A stretch of DNA of 64,000 nt from Beijerinckiaceae bacterium (lineage in GTDB: Bacteria > Pseudomonadota > Alphaproteobacteria > Rhizobiales > Beijerinckiaceae): positions 1 through 64,000 of the forward strand of contig JAUXWZ010000109.1 of assembly GCA_030684835.1 (NCBI GenBank), in the 5' to 3' direction. The position numbers and the translations under genes were made by a program. This document shows positions 35,606 through 44,990 of this stretch, one piece after another (within the stretch, counting starts at the first letter, position 1; each line of letters opens with the position of its first letter). The notes beneath the pieces were generated by a model, which was given only the letters and a program-made list of their open reading frames with translations, had not been told where the DNA came from and ran no database searches.

Positions 35606-37402
35606 TTAAACGACCGCCCAAGCCTGTCTCAGCGCAGCAACAGCATCGCAGCCGGCGAACACGAAACCGTCCACTCCCGCAGCCCGCCATGCAGCCTCGG
35701 TCTCGCCGGGGCGACCTGCAATCCAGACGCTGCGCGCGCCCGCGCCTTTGAGTGCGCTCGCGACGGCCGCTGCCAAGCTCTCATAAGCCGCATCCGGCCC
35801 GCACAGGCACGCGAAGGTCGCGTTGCTGGCTTGAAACGCTGCGGCAGCGGCGCTGGCGTCCATCAGGCCAGCAGATTCGAGAGTCTGGAAGCCGCCCGCC
35901 TCGAATAGAGCGCGGGCAAAACTTAATCGAGCGGCGGCAGACGCAACATCCCCCAGCGTGGCAAGAAAAACGCGCGGCCGCGCGCCTTTCGCCGCCAGAT
36001 CCACGTCGGATGCGTCGCGAAGGGTTTCGAAAGCCTCCGTCATGCGCATCGGCGCCAAGGGATCACTGGATATCAGCGTGGTCGGCAATGGCGCCAGTGT
36101 GACGACCGGCGCCTCGCCAAGATTCGGATATTCGCTCGTGCCGGTGATGGGCAGTTTGCGCCGTGCAACGTCGCGCTCAAGCGTTTGCCGGGCCTGCTTC
36201 ACCCGAGCGGCGAACACGCCGGACGACAGCGATGCAGCGAGGCCGCCTTCACCTTCGATCTCCTGAAACAGCGTCCACGCTTTTTGCGCCAACGCATCGG
36301 TCAAGGCCTCAAAGCCGCCCGCGCCGGCTGCGGGGTCGGCCACGCGCCAGAGGTTCGCCTCTTCGATGAGAATGAGCTGCGCATTGCGCGCGAGCCGGCG
36401 CGCCTGCGCATCGGGCAGGCCTAGCGCCTGCGTGAAGGGCAGGGCGACAACCGCGTCCGCACCCGCAACGCCCGCGGCAAACGCCGCGGTCGTCGTGCGC
36501 AGCGCGTTCACATAAGGATCGCGCCGCGTCATCATCCGCCACGCCGTTTCCGCCTCCACATGCGCGGGAAGCGGGTGCAGGCCGCAGCTTTCTTCCACCC
36601 GCGCCCACAATCGCCGCAATGCGCGCAGCTTGCAGATGGAGGCGAACTGGTCGGCGTCGACCGCCATGCGAAAGCCTATGGCGCGGCGCGCGTCGTCAAG
36701 CGACAAGCCAGCGGCTTCAAGCGCCCGCAGCGCGGCGACAGCCTCCGCCAATGCAAACGCCAGCTCCTGCGCATCCGTGCCGCCAGCAGCGTGGATCAGG
36801 CGCCCGTCTGCCGCGATGAAGGGGCCGCCAAAGCCGCGCGCCATGAGCGCCTTTATGCGTGAGGTGTCGTCTGTTGCGGCCAGTCCAAAGAACACCTGCG
36901 CGCTGGCGGGATCGAGCCCTTGCGATTCGATGACGTGCGCGACGTCCTCCGGCGCGGTCGATTGCGTCGGGATGTTCAGGCTCAGCGCCGCATCCTTGAG
37001 GTCGAGCGCGAGCACGTCTCTTGCAGAGCCTGCGGGAAGGCCGAACCCGTAAGCGTTGCGCGCACCAGCGAAAACGAGCGAAAGCCCCGCCGCGCCGCCC
37101 TCAAGGTCTGCGCTGGCTTGCGTAGCGGCTATTGCTGCGTCGGGATGCTCGATGCGCGTCAGCGCGTGCCACGGCCCGGAATGCGCCCGCGCCACAGGGG
37201 CTCGGCTCAATGTGTCGCGTTGATAAAGCGGCTGTATTTCGATTCCATCAGCGGTGCGCGAGACAAGCCGCTCGAAGGGCGCGCCCTTCAACGCTTTGTC
37301 CACGAGCCCGCGCCATTGCGCGTCGCTCACTGTGGGGAAGGCGCTGGCGATGGGCGCGAAATCGGGTGCTTCGGGCATGGACTCGGGCATGGGCTCGGGC
37401 AT
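35606..37402 (-). CDS. mutA: Methylmalonyl-CoA mutase, small subunit
   Basis: 598 aa, partner of mutB, structurally similar but lacking the B12-binding His motif. WRGLVDKALKGAPFERLVSRT and GIEIQPLYQRD at the N-terminus, RVADPAAGAGGFEALTDALA in the barrel, and a C-terminal Rossmann-like part (RVFLATLGDVASAAARLSFA, FACLCGPDAAYE) without D-x-H-x2-G. Three in-frame ATGs (37402, 37390, 37378) open a repeated MPEP/MPES/MPEA start, so the exact start is uncertain. Confidence 0.95.
   Translation of the reverse strand: MPEPMPESMPEAPDFAPIASAFPTVSDAQWRGLVDKALKGAPFERLVSRTADGIEIQPLYQRDTLSRAPVARAHSGPWHALTRIEHPDAAIAATQASADLEGGAAGLSLVFAGARNAYGFGLPAGSARDVLALDLKDAALSLNIPTQSTAPEDVAHVIESQGLDPASAQVFFGLAATDDTSRIKALMARGFGGPFIAADGRLIHAAGGTDAQELAFALAEAVAALRALEAAGLSLDDARRAIGFRMAVDADQFASICKLRALRRLWARVEESCGLHPLPAHVEAETAWRMMTRRDPYVNALRTTTAAFAAGVAGADAVVALPFTQALGLPDAQARRLARNAQLILIEEANLWRVADPAAGAGGFEALTDALAQKAWTLFQEIEGEGGLAASLSSGVFAARVKQARQTLERDVARRKLPITGTSEYPNLGEAPVVTLAPLPTTLISSDPLAPMRMTEAFETLRDASDVDLAAKGARPRVFLATLGDVASAAARLSFARALFEAGGFQTLESAGLMDASAAAAAFQASNATFACLCGPDAAYESLAAAVASALKGAGARSVWIAGRPGETEAAWRAAGVDGFVFAGCDAVAALRQAWAVV
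37370..37402. repeat. 12-bp repeat giving three tandem start codons of mutA
   Basis: On the minus strand ATGCCCGAGCCC, ATGCCCGAGTCC and ATGCCCGAA follow one another. Each unit begins with an in-frame ATG, so slippage would add or remove whole start codons. Confidence 0.8.
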
Positions 37403-37503
37403 GGGGCGTGACCTGCGGCTCGCGACCCTCGGCGGGCGCTATCTGCCCGCTTTGTACACCGCGCCGCGCGGCCCGCCACACGCCGTTAGTCGAGTGTCGC
37501 CGT

Positions 37504-37899
37504 TCAGATGAAACGGTCGAGGCCTGGAATTGAGGAGGCGACCTGCTGGACAGTCTCTTCGCCCGCATGTTCCTTGGCGTAGGTGAAGAATTGTTCGCCA
37601 AGTCCCTGAATGTCGGTCATGCCGAGGCCCAGACCCTGCAACTGGCTGGCAAGGCCCATGAGGCCGCCCGCTCCGGCGCCGCCCATGAGGCCGCCCAGCG
37701 CGCCCATCAATCCGCCGCCAGTCTGGCCGGGGGCGACATCCATCGCGTCTTGCGCGCCGGGCAACGCCTCGAGAAGTTTAGCAAACTCGGCCTCTGGCGC
37801 CTGCTTTTGCAGGAACGACAGGACGAGTCCGATAGCCTTCTGCGCAACGCCAGCGTCAATGCCCAGCGCCCCTGTCACGCGCGCGATTAACTCTTCCAT
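37504..37899 (-). CDS. Gly/Met-rich DUF2267/DUF2780-like protein
   Basis: 131 aa. The N-terminal helix pattern MEELIARVTGALGIDAGVAQ, KAIGLVLSFLQKQAPEAEFAK is like DUF2267/DUF2780 proteins; a glycine/methionine-rich low-complexity middle follows (GGGLMGALGGLMGGAGAGG). The end is QGLGEQFFTYAKEHAGEE and VQQVASSIPGLDRFI. No signal peptide. Function unknown. It lies about 100 bases upstream of mutA on the same strand but has no evident metabolic link. Confidence 0.75.
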   Translation of the reverse strand: MEELIARVTGALGIDAGVAQKAIGLVLSFLQKQAPEAEFAKLLEALPGAQDAMDVAPGQTGGGLMGALGGLMGGAGAGGLMGLASQLQGLGLGMTDIQGLGEQFFTYAKEHAGEETVQQVASSIPGLDRFI

Positions 37900-38134
37900 T
37901 TGAATGCTCCATTAGCGCGCCTGTCAGACGCCAATTCGCTCCGCGACGCACCATGCGTTGGCTTAGCCTTACTGGCAAGACCAGTGTGGGCAGAAGCGAA
38001 AGGGGCGCGGCGGTGTTCCGCAGCGCCCCTCGTTTCACGCGTTGGCGACCTGTTGGGGCGGCCCGACGTCGCCGCCGCTTTATGGTTTCTGGCGCGCCTT
38101 AAAGAGCTGCGTCGTCCGAAATGGAAGTGAGGTG

Positions 38135-38156
38135 GAACGGGGAGGATTCCCCGTTC
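38135..38156. terminator. Perfect 9-bp hairpin directly behind the TerC-family gene
   Basis: GAACGGGGA (38135-38143) pairs with TCCCCGTTC (38148-38156) around GGAT. It begins immediately after the stop codon of the minus-strand gene. No T-run is present, so it may be a weak terminator or an mRNA 3'-end hairpin. Confidence 0.5.
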
Positions 38157-38858
38157 TCATGCTTTCTTTTGAACCGTCTCGTGTTGCGCCGCGGCTAACT
38201 TGTTCAGGATGAAGCCAGTGGCCACCACAAGCGCTGCGCCGATGGCGGCAGTCGGCAGTTCCAGCGTGTGGACCATCTTTTCGCCCAGCGTTTTCACCAG
38301 CCACGGGTCGGTGATCAGCATTTCGCCAGCCACCCAGCCCAGAAGGCCCGCGCCCGCCCATACCAGGATGGGGAAACGCGCCAGAAGACGCATGATCAAC
38401 GCTGCGCCAGCGATGATCATGGGGATTGAGATCGCAAGGCCGATCATCAGCAATATGGTCGAATTCTTCGCCACCGCCGCGATGGCGAGGACGTTGTCGA
38501 GGCTCATCACCATGTCGGCGATCGCGATTGTCTTGACCGCATGGAACAGGCGGTCAGAGGGTTCGATGCCCTCGCCGCCTTCCTCTTCGCCGCGCACCAG
38601 TTTGACCGCAATCCACAAAAGCAGGCACCCGCCAATGATCTTGAGGAACGGCGTAGACAGAAGCGTTGCGACGGCCAGCGTGAACACAATGCGCATGGCG
38701 ATAGCGACCAGCGCGCCGATGATCATGCCCGAACGCTGCTTGTTCTGCGGGAGGCCGCGGCACGCGAGCGCAATGACGACAGCATTGTCGCCGGAGAGAA
38801 TGATATTGATCCAGATGATCTGGACCAGTTTGAGGAGATCTGGACCGAGACTTTCCAT
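38157..38858 (-). CDS. TerC/YjbE-family integral membrane protein
   Basis: 233 aa from ATG at 38858; the frame is open further upstream without homology. Seven or so hydrophobic helices with the TerC signatures NIILSGDNAVVIALACRGLP and IAIADMVMSLDNVLAIAAVA (acidic residues inside helices), plus LLARFPILVWAGAGLLGWVA. Members export manganese or other metals, often during protein metalation. YjbE-type genes are often under a yybP-ykoY manganese riboswitch. I looked for its core upstream and did not find it. Confidence 0.92.
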   Translation of the reverse strand: MESLGPDLLKLVQIIWINIILSGDNAVVIALACRGLPQNKQRSGMIIGALVAIAMRIVFTLAVATLLSTPFLKIIGGCLLLWIAVKLVRGEEEGGEGIEPSDRLFHAVKTIAIADMVMSLDNVLAIAAVAKNSTILLMIGLAISIPMIIAGAALIMRLLARFPILVWAGAGLLGWVAGEMLITDPWLVKTLGEKMVHTLELPTAAIGAALVVATGFILNKLAAAQHETVQKKA

Positions 38859-39018
38859 AGAATGACTACCAAATTGATTGTGAGCTCGCCGAGGCGGCGA
38901 CCGGAGCGCGAACCCGCAGCCATCCGCGCGTTCAGGCGGAAGGGCTGACAAGGGTTCGATCAGGCGAAGGCTTGGCTCAGACGTGAGCGCAAAGGCGCGC
39001 AGCCCGTAGAGCCGGCAA

Positions 39019-39405
39019 TCAGGCGGTAGGTGGACCCGTGGGGAGATGAGCGCAGGCCAGACGTCGCGACTGCGTCCACGATTGTGCGCCGCGGAGCAGA
39101 TACGAGCCATCGGTTAATGCAAGCCGAACGCCCTTGATCCGGCCGGCCGGCGCGCCGTCCCCGAAAAACTCTTCGGCGTCTTCCAATGTCCGCGCGATGA
39201 GCGTGGCGTTTTCTTGCGTAACTTGGCGTTCGGCAGGCTCGAAAATTGCGACTTCGCCGGATCGGTATCCGTGCACGCCACGCAGGTCTGGAATCGCACA
39301 AGCAAGCGTGGTGAGCAGGGCCACAAGGACCTGCGCGAGCCTGAGCTTGTTGCGCAGATAGCGCAGGGCGGCCTCCTGGGTGATTATCCTCAGGACGGTT
39401 AGCAT
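39019..39405 (-). CDS. Hypothetical protein with one N-terminal hydrophobic helix
   Basis: 128 aa, ATG at 39405 without a clear ribosome binding site. A hydrophobic helix with a cysteine (VLVALLTTLACAIPD) is followed by a mixed soluble part (EVAIFEPAERQVTQENATLI, LEDAEEFFGDGAPAG). No family recognised. It could be a membrane-anchored or secreted small protein. Coding is plausible from codon pattern only. Confidence 0.45.
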   Translation of the reverse strand: MLTVLRIITQEAALRYLRNKLRLAQVLVALLTTLACAIPDLRGVHGYRSGEVAIFEPAERQVTQENATLIARTLEDAEEFFGDGAPAGRIKGVRLALTDGSYLLRGAQSWTQSRRLACAHLPTGPPTA

Positions 39406-39536
39406 CTAGTCGGCTGTACGCATAGTCAACACATGCGTCCTGCTTTGGCCGTTGCTAAACGAGCTAGGCCCCTCGCCGGTGGAAAGCTGCGAGGCGCTGG
39501 CATATAAGCGACGAGCCATTTGATTTGAGGTTTGCC

Positions 39537-41090
39537 ATGTCGACGACGGATCCGCGGAACGAACCTGGGATGGTGCTGGTCGGAAAGGGGGAAGGGGAGT
39601 TTCAATACCTCAACCTCAAACGCGCCAACCGCCACGGACTTGTGACCGGCGCCACCGGCACCGGCAAGACCGTCACGCTGCAAACCCTTGCGGAAGGCTT
39701 CTCCAACGCTGGCGTGCCCGTCTTTGCGGCCGACGTGAAGGGCGACCTCTCGGGCATCGCCATGCCGGGCGAGCCCAAGGAACACTTCGTCAAGCGCGCC
39801 GCTGAATTGGGCTACGAATGGCAGCCCGACGAATACCCCGTCGTGTTCTGGGATCTGTTCGGCGAGCAGGGCCATCCCATCCGCGCCACCATCAGCGAAA
39901 TGGGGCCGCTGCTTTTGTCGCGCTTGCTCGAAGCCAACGACGTTCAGGAAGGCGTCATCAATATCGTCTTCCGGGTCGCAGATGATAACGGCCTCATCCT
40001 GCATGACCTGAAAGACTTCAGGGCCATGTTGCAACTCATCTCCGACAGCCGCGCCGAGCTGCAACAAAAGTACGGTAACGTCGCTCCCGCGACCGTCGGC
40101 GCGCTTCAGCGCCAATTGCTCGTGCTGGAAAATCAGGGCGCAACCAAATTCTTTGGCGAGCCCCCGCTCAACCTGCACGATTTCATTCGCACCGAGCGCG
40201 GACAGGGCGTCATCAACATACTGGCCGCCGACAAGCTGATGCGCAGCCCGCGTTTGTACGCGACATTCCTGCTGTGGATGTTGTCGGAATTGTTCGAGAC
40301 GCTGCCCGAAGTGGGCGATCCCGAAAAGCCGAAACTCGTGTTCTTCTTCGACGAGGCGCATCTGCTGTTCGACAATTCGCCCAAGGCGCTTCTGGATGCT
40401 GTCGAGCAGGTCGTGCGGCTCATTCGCTCCAAAGGGGTCGGCGTTTATTTCGTCACGCAAAACCCGCTCGATGTCCCCGAGACTGTGCTGGGCCAGCTGG
40501 GCAATCGCGTGCAGCATGCACTGCGCGCCTTTACGCCGCGCGACCAGAAGGCTGTGCGCGCCGCCGCCGAAACATTCCGCCAACGCAAGGGCTTCGATAC
40601 AGCTACTGCAATTACGGAATTGAAAGTGGGCGAAGCGCTCGTCTCCACGCTTGATCTCAAAGGCGCGCCCACGGAAGTTGCGCGCACCTTCATCGCGCCG
40701 CCCGCTGCGCGCGTTGGGCCGATCACGGAATCCGAGCGGCGGAAGATCATGCAGAACAGCCCGATGCGCGGCCGTTACGAAGAGACGGTGGACGCCGATT
40801 CCGCGTTTGAGCAATTGCAGAAGCGCGCGCAGGAAGCCCAACAGCCCGCGGCGCCCGCCGGCGATGGCGGCATCATGGATCAAATAGGCGGCATGCTCGG
40901 CGGCATTTTGGGAGGCGGCAAGCCCCCGCCAATCAACCCGAAAACGGGCAAGCCAATGCGCGTTCCTCCCACGCTCACAGAGCAGATCATCAAGCAGGCG
41001 AGCACATCGGCCGCGCGCTCCATCGGCACGCAGGTTTCGCGCGCTATCCTTCGCGGCGTTCTGGGCGGCATATTCGGCGGCAAGCGATAA
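39537..41090 (+). CDS. HerA-like ATPase (DUF853 family)
   Basis: 517 aa from ATG at 39537, with GAGG ten bases before. A FtsK/HerA-type motor: Walker [20 protein letters not shown], Walker [16 protein letters not shown], and a sensor-like [15 protein letters not shown] with an arginine-rich follow-up. Start [17 protein letters not shown] is typical of DUF853. The C-terminus has a glycine-rich patch and [21 protein letters not shown]. No NurA nuclease gene is adjacent. The cellular role is not established. A long antisense frame over it is a shadow. Confidence 0.93.
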   Translation: MSTTDPRNEPGMVLVGKGEGEFQYLNLKRANRHGLVTGATGTGKTVTLQTLAEGFSNAGVPVFAADVKGDLSGIAMPGEPKEHFVKRAAELGYEWQPDEYPVVFWDLFGEQGHPIRATISEMGPLLLSRLLEANDVQEGVINIVFRVADDNGLILHDLKDFRAMLQLISDSRAELQQKYGNVAPATVGALQRQLLVLENQGATKFFGEPPLNLHDFIRTERGQGVINILAADKLMRSPRLYATFLLWMLSELFETLPEVGDPEKPKLVFFFDEAHLLFDNSPKALLDAVEQVVRLIRSKGVGVYFVTQNPLDVPETVLGQLGNRVQHALRAFTPRDQKAVRAAAETFRQRKGFDTATAITELKVGEALVSTLDLKGAPTEVARTFIAPPAARVGPITESERRKIMQNSPMRGRYEETVDADSAFEQLQKRAQEAQQPAAPAGDGGIMDQIGGMLGGILGGGKPPPINPKTGKPMRVPPTLTEQIIKQASTSAARSIGTQVSRAILRGVLGGIFGGKR

Positions 41091-41117
41091 CGTCGCGCAA
41101 AGCATCGGGAAGACTTC

Positions 41118-42497
41118 ATGATGATCGACACTGTGCTGACGTCCATCGACCGCAATCTCGACGCTTCGCTCGCGCGCCTGTTCGAGCTTTTGAAAATACG
41201 CTCGATCTCGACTGATCCCGCCTACAAGGACGAATGCGCACGCGCCGCGTCGTGGCTTGCCGATCTACTGTCGGACATGGGCTTTGACGCGTCAGTGCGC
41301 GCCACGACTGGCAATCCGATGGTTGTCGCGCATGCAAAATCCGCCAACGCCAGCGCGCCGCACGTTCTCTTCTACGGCCATTACGACGTGCAGCCCGTTG
41401 ATCCGCTTGAATTGTGGGAGGACGATCCGTTCGCCCCCAAGATCGTGGAGGCTGAAGGGTCGAGGCGCATCGTTGCGCGCGGCGCCGCGGACGACAAGGG
41501 GCAGGTGATGGCCTTTGTTGAAGCTTGCCGCGCGTTGATGAACAATGGCGGGCTGCCCTGCCATGTTTCTATTCTCTTTGAGGGCGAAGAGGAGTGCGGC
41601 TCGCTTTCGCTCCCCGCGTTCCTCGCCGCGCACCGCGACGAGTTGAAGGCCGATTGTGTGCTCGTGTGCGACACAAACATGTGGGACAAGAACACACCCG
41701 CGATCACGACAATGCTGCGCGGCCTTGTGCTGCAGGAAGTTGTGATCGAGGCCGCCTCGCGCGATTTGCACTCCGGCCTGTTTGGCGGCGCGGCGATGAA
41801 TCCGATCCGCGTGCTCACGCGCATTCTGGCTGATCTGCACGACGCCAACGGCGCTGTTACGCTGCCGGGCTTTTATGATGGCGTTGAGGAGCTGCCCGCC
41901 GATGTCGCCGCGCAATGGCGCGCGCTCGACTTTGATGAGTCCGCGTATCTGGGCGCAGTCGGCCTTGGTGAACCCGCCGGCGAAAAAGGCCGCAGCGTGC
42001 TGGAGCAAGTCTGGTCGCGGCCCACCTGCGATGTGAATGGAATCATCGGCGGCTACACGGGCGAGGGCACGAAAACAGTTCTGCCCTCACGCGCGTCCGC
42101 AAAAGTGTCGTTCCGTCTCGTGGGTCATCAGAACCCGGAGAAGATCGTCGAAAGTTTCCACGCTTTTGTGAAGGCGCGCCTGCCATCCGACTGCAAGGCG
42201 ACCTTCCACGCCCACGGCGCCTCGCCCGCCATCGCGCTGCCGTTCACCTCGCCGATGCTGCACAAGGCGCGCGTCGCGCTCACCGCCGAATGGGACCGGG
42301 AGGCGGTGTTGATCGGTGGCGGCGGATCAATTCCCGTCATCGGACAGTTCAAGCGCGATCTGGGTATGGATTCGCTGATGATCGGCTTCGGGTTGGATGA
42401 CGACCGCATCCATTCGCCGAACGAAAAGTACGAAGTGAAAAGCTTCCACAAAGGCGCCCGCAGCTGGGCGCGCGTGCTGGTGGCGTTGGCCGAGTAG
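41118..42497 (+). CDS. M20-family dipeptidase/aminoacylase-type metallopeptidase
   Basis: 459 aa, 27 bases after the HerA-like gene. Metal and catalytic motifs: VLFYGHYDVQPVDP (first zinc His and catalytic Asp), ARGAADDKGQVMAFVEA (bridging Asp), ILFEGEEECGSLSLP (catalytic Glu), and VCDTNMWD; a dimerisation domain follows with GLVLQEVVIEAASRDLHSG. Two ATGs (41118, 41121) compete. Hydrolyses dipeptides or N-acyl amino acids in the cytosol. Convergent with panB. Confidence 0.93.
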   Translation: MMIDTVLTSIDRNLDASLARLFELLKIRSISTDPAYKDECARAASWLADLLSDMGFDASVRATTGNPMVVAHAKSANASAPHVLFYGHYDVQPVDPLELWEDDPFAPKIVEAEGSRRIVARGAADDKGQVMAFVEACRALMNNGGLPCHVSILFEGEEECGSLSLPAFLAAHRDELKADCVLVCDTNMWDKNTPAITTMLRGLVLQEVVIEAASRDLHSGLFGGAAMNPIRVLTRILADLHDANGAVTLPGFYDGVEELPADVAAQWRALDFDESAYLGAVGLGEPAGEKGRSVLEQVWSRPTCDVNGIIGGYTGEGTKTVLPSRASAKVSFRLVGHQNPEKIVESFHAFVKARLPSDCKATFHAHGASPAIALPFTSPMLHKARVALTAEWDREAVLIGGGGSIPVIGQFKRDLGMDSLMIGFGLDDDRIHSPNEKYEVKSFHKGARSWARVLVALAE

Positions 42498-43313
42498 CTA
42501 GTAACAATTCTCCGGCGCGGGGAACGTCCCGCCCTTCACCGCCGCAACATATCGCGTGATCGCATCCTCGATGCTTGCGGCGCCGGGCATGAAATCCTTC
42601 GTGAAACGCGGCTTTTTGCCGGGATACACGCCGATCATGTCGTGCAGCACCAGCACCTGCCCGTCGCAATCGGGCCCGGCGCCGATGCCGATTGTGGCCA
42701 TGCGCGTGAGGCTTTTCGTGATGTTGGCGCCCAGCGCAGCGGGGATCATCTCCAGCACCATCATCGAAGCGCCCGCATCCTGTAGCGCAAGCGCATCGGC
42801 TCTCAGAACCGCTGCTGAATCTTCCGTCGCGCCCTGCACGCGATAGCCGCCAAGCTGATTCACCGCTTGCGGCGTGAGGCCAGTGTGCGCGCACACCGGC
42901 ACGCCGCGCTCGACGAGAAAGCGCACGGTGTCGGCCATGTAGGCGCCGCCCTCCACCTTCACCATTTGAGCGCCCGCCGCCATCAGGCGCGCAGCGTTAC
43001 GCATGGCCTGCGTCGGGCTCTCCTGATAGGAGCCGAACGGCATGTCCGCGACGATCATCGGGCGCTTGGCGCCGCGCGCCACGCAGGTGGTGTGATACTC
43101 CATGTGATCCATGGTGACAGGCAGTGTGCTCGTGTGCCCCTGCAACACATTGCCAAGCGAATCCCCGACGAGCAGCACGTCGACGCCCGCGCGCTCCAGC
43201 ATCGCCGCAAAGCTAGCGTCGTAGCAGGTGAGTACGGCAATCTTTTCGCCCGCCGCGCGCATTTTCGCGAAGTCGCCGAGCTTGAGTGGCTTGCGGTCGG
43301 CCAGATACGCCAT
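42498..43313 (-). CDS. panB: Ketopantoate hydroxymethyltransferase
   Basis: 271 aa. Transfers a hydroxymethyl group from methylene-THF to ketoisovalerate, the first step to pantothenate. Motifs: [79 protein letters not shown], and [14 protein letters not shown] with the catalytic Glu. It follows panC without any gap (TGA directly followed by ATG), so the two are translated as a pair. The methylene-THF link fits the nearby folate genes only loosely. Confidence 0.96.
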   Translation of the reverse strand: MAYLADRKPLKLGDFAKMRAAGEKIAVLTCYDASFAAMLERAGVDVLLVGDSLGNVLQGHTSTLPVTMDHMEYHTTCVARGAKRPMIVADMPFGSYQESPTQAMRNAARLMAAGAQMVKVEGGAYMADTVRFLVERGVPVCAHTGLTPQAVNQLGGYRVQGATEDSAAVLRADALALQDAGASMMVLEMIPAALGANITKSLTRMATIGIGAGPDCDGQVLVLHDMIGVYPGKKPRFTKDFMPGAASIEDAITRYVAAVKGGTFPAPENCY

Positions 43314-44180
43314 TCAGCTCTCCTGCGCCTTCTGCGCGTGAACATTATCGATCAGGCGCGTCGCACCCATACGCGCGGCGGCCAGCAGCCGCAACGCGGC
43401 TGTTGTGTCGAGACGCGGCGCCGCGAGGGTCGCCGCGTCTCGCAGCTCAAGATAATCGAGCGCAAACCCCGCCCTTTCAATCTGCACGCGTCCCTCGGCC
43501 AACACGCCTTCGAACGTTTCGCCCTGCGCGATACGCGCGGCACAGTCTCGCAGAACGCCATGCAACACAGGCGCAGCCGCGCGCTCCGCCGCGCTGAGGT
43601 AGACATTACGCGACGACATCGCCAGCCCGTCCGCCTCGCGCAGGGTGGGCGCACCAATAATCTCGACAGGAATGTCGAGGTCGCGAACCATGCGGCGGAT
43701 GACGGCCAGTTGCTGAAAATCCTTTTCGCCGAAAATGGCGACGTCCGGCCCGCACTGGATGAGGAGTTTGGCCACGACTGTCGCCACGCCCGCAAAATGA
43801 CTGGGCCGGAATGCGTCCTCAAGTCCGGCTTTGGCGGGGCCCTCAAGTGAAATCGTCGTCGCGAAGCCGTGCCCGTACATCACGTCCGGCGACGGCGCGA
43901 ACACAAGTTCGCAGCCTGCTTTGCCCAGTCGCTCAACGTCTGCGTCAAATGTGCGGGGATATTTTGAGTAGTCTTCGTTCGGCCCGAACTGCGTCGGGTT
44001 GACGAAGATCGAGGTCACCACGCGCCCGGCGCTGGCGCGCGCAAGGTCCACCAGCGACACGTGGCCCGGATGCAGCGCGCCCATGGTCGGCACGAGCGCC
44101 ACGCGCGCGCCTGCGCGCCGCCAGGTGGCGACGGTCTGGCGAAGTTCTGCCACGGTGCGGGCGATGATGGGCGCGTTCAT
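43314..44180 (-). CDS. panC: Pantothenate synthetase
   Basis: 288 aa. Joins pantoate and beta-alanine with ATP. Nucleotidyltransferase signatures: VPTMGALHPGHVSLVDLA (HxGH), TSIFVNPTQFGPNEDYSKYP, FGEKDFQQLAVIRRMV, and the KMSKS-like GLAMSSRNVYLSA. Start ATG at 44180. First gene of panC-panB. The downstream panB begins on the next base. Confidence 0.96.
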   Translation of the reverse strand: MNAPIIARTVAELRQTVATWRRAGARVALVPTMGALHPGHVSLVDLARASAGRVVTSIFVNPTQFGPNEDYSKYPRTFDADVERLGKAGCELVFAPSPDVMYGHGFATTISLEGPAKAGLEDAFRPSHFAGVATVVAKLLIQCGPDVAIFGEKDFQQLAVIRRMVRDLDIPVEIIGAPTLREADGLAMSSRNVYLSAAERAAAPVLHGVLRDCAARIAQGETFEGVLAEGRVQIERAGFALDYLELRDAATLAAPRLDTTAALRLLAAARMGATRLIDNVHAQKAQES

Positions 44181-44251
44181 GGTTTCCTGATGTAGGAAGA
44201 GCTTGGCGGTTTTTCAGCGGGCAGGCGCCCGCAGTTGAGGCGCCCGCAGCG

Positions 44252-44923
44252 TCAGTCGGGGAGGCGGGGCAATTCGTCAAGTCCCCGCAGGATAACAGCA
44301 GGCGCCATGTCGGGGTATTCATCGGGCAGGGCGCCCCGGTTGATCCACACCGCGCGAAACCCGGCCAGGCTCGCGGCGGCCACATCCCAGCGGTTGGACG
44401 ACTGGAAGGAGATCGAGGCAGGGGCGACGGCAAACCGATCCGTCGCCAGCGTGTAGACGCTGCGCGCCGTCTTGAAGATTTTTCGCGCGTCGACTGACAG
44501 CACCGCATCGAATAGCCCCTCAAAGCCGGCTGCGCCGATGGCGCTCGCGAGCATGTCTGGCGAGCCGTTGGAGAGGATGGCGAGTTTTGCGCCCCTTGCC
44601 TTGAGCGCCTCCAGCGCGGGGCGCGCGTCGGGATAGGCGTCGAGCCTGTCATAGGCGCCAAGCAAGTTTGCGCGTAGCGCGGGCGCCAGCGGGCCGGTGG
44701 ATGATGCGGCGGCGGTGTCGAGCGCCTGCGCCGTTAACTCGCGAAAATCGACGTAGGGCGCCCCTGCGAGCGAACGCACCCATGTGTATTCAAGCTGTTT
44801 TGTGCGCCAAAGTTCGGACAGCCGCGCCGACTGCGGGCCGATCTCGTCGGCGTGTTGCGCCACAGCCGCATGCACGTCAAACAGAGTGCCATACGCGTCG
44901 AACACATAGACGGGCATGGCCAT
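44252..44923 (-). CDS. Type II haloacid dehalogenase (HAD superfamily)
   Basis: 223 aa. Nucleophile Asp in VYVFDAYGTLFDVHAAV, SNGSPDML (motif II), VDARKIFKTARSVYTLA with the lysine, and the type II haloacid-dehalogenase signature FQSSNRWDVAAA. Releases halide from L-2-haloacids in characterised relatives; a housekeeping phosphatase-like role cannot be excluded. It stands 71 bases upstream of panC on the same strand. Confidence 0.92.
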   Translation of the reverse strand: MAMPVYVFDAYGTLFDVHAAVAQHADEIGPQSARLSELWRTKQLEYTWVRSLAGAPYVDFRELTAQALDTAAASSTGPLAPALRANLLGAYDRLDAYPDARPALEALKARGAKLAILSNGSPDMLASAIGAAGFEGLFDAVLSVDARKIFKTARSVYTLATDRFAVAPASISFQSSNRWDVAAASLAGFRAVWINRGALPDEYPDMAPAVILRGLDELPRLPD

Positions 44924-44990
44924 CGCGTTTCTCCCCTGTCGTCTCTTTCAACGCCTTTTTGCCGTCATCGGAAGCAGACTTTCGTTGCGG

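Noticed and set aside
38859-39018. A yybP-ykoY manganese riboswitch before the TerC-family gene
   Set aside because: Expected for this family, but neither the conserved GGGGAGUAG-type core nor the matching AACAUACUC-type segment is present.
39426-41105. A 559-codon open frame on the minus strand across the HerA-like gene
   Set aside because: It mirrors the plus-strand gene, which has Walker motifs and a proper start. The minus-strand text is Arg/His/Ala-rich shadow protein, common in high-GC DNA.
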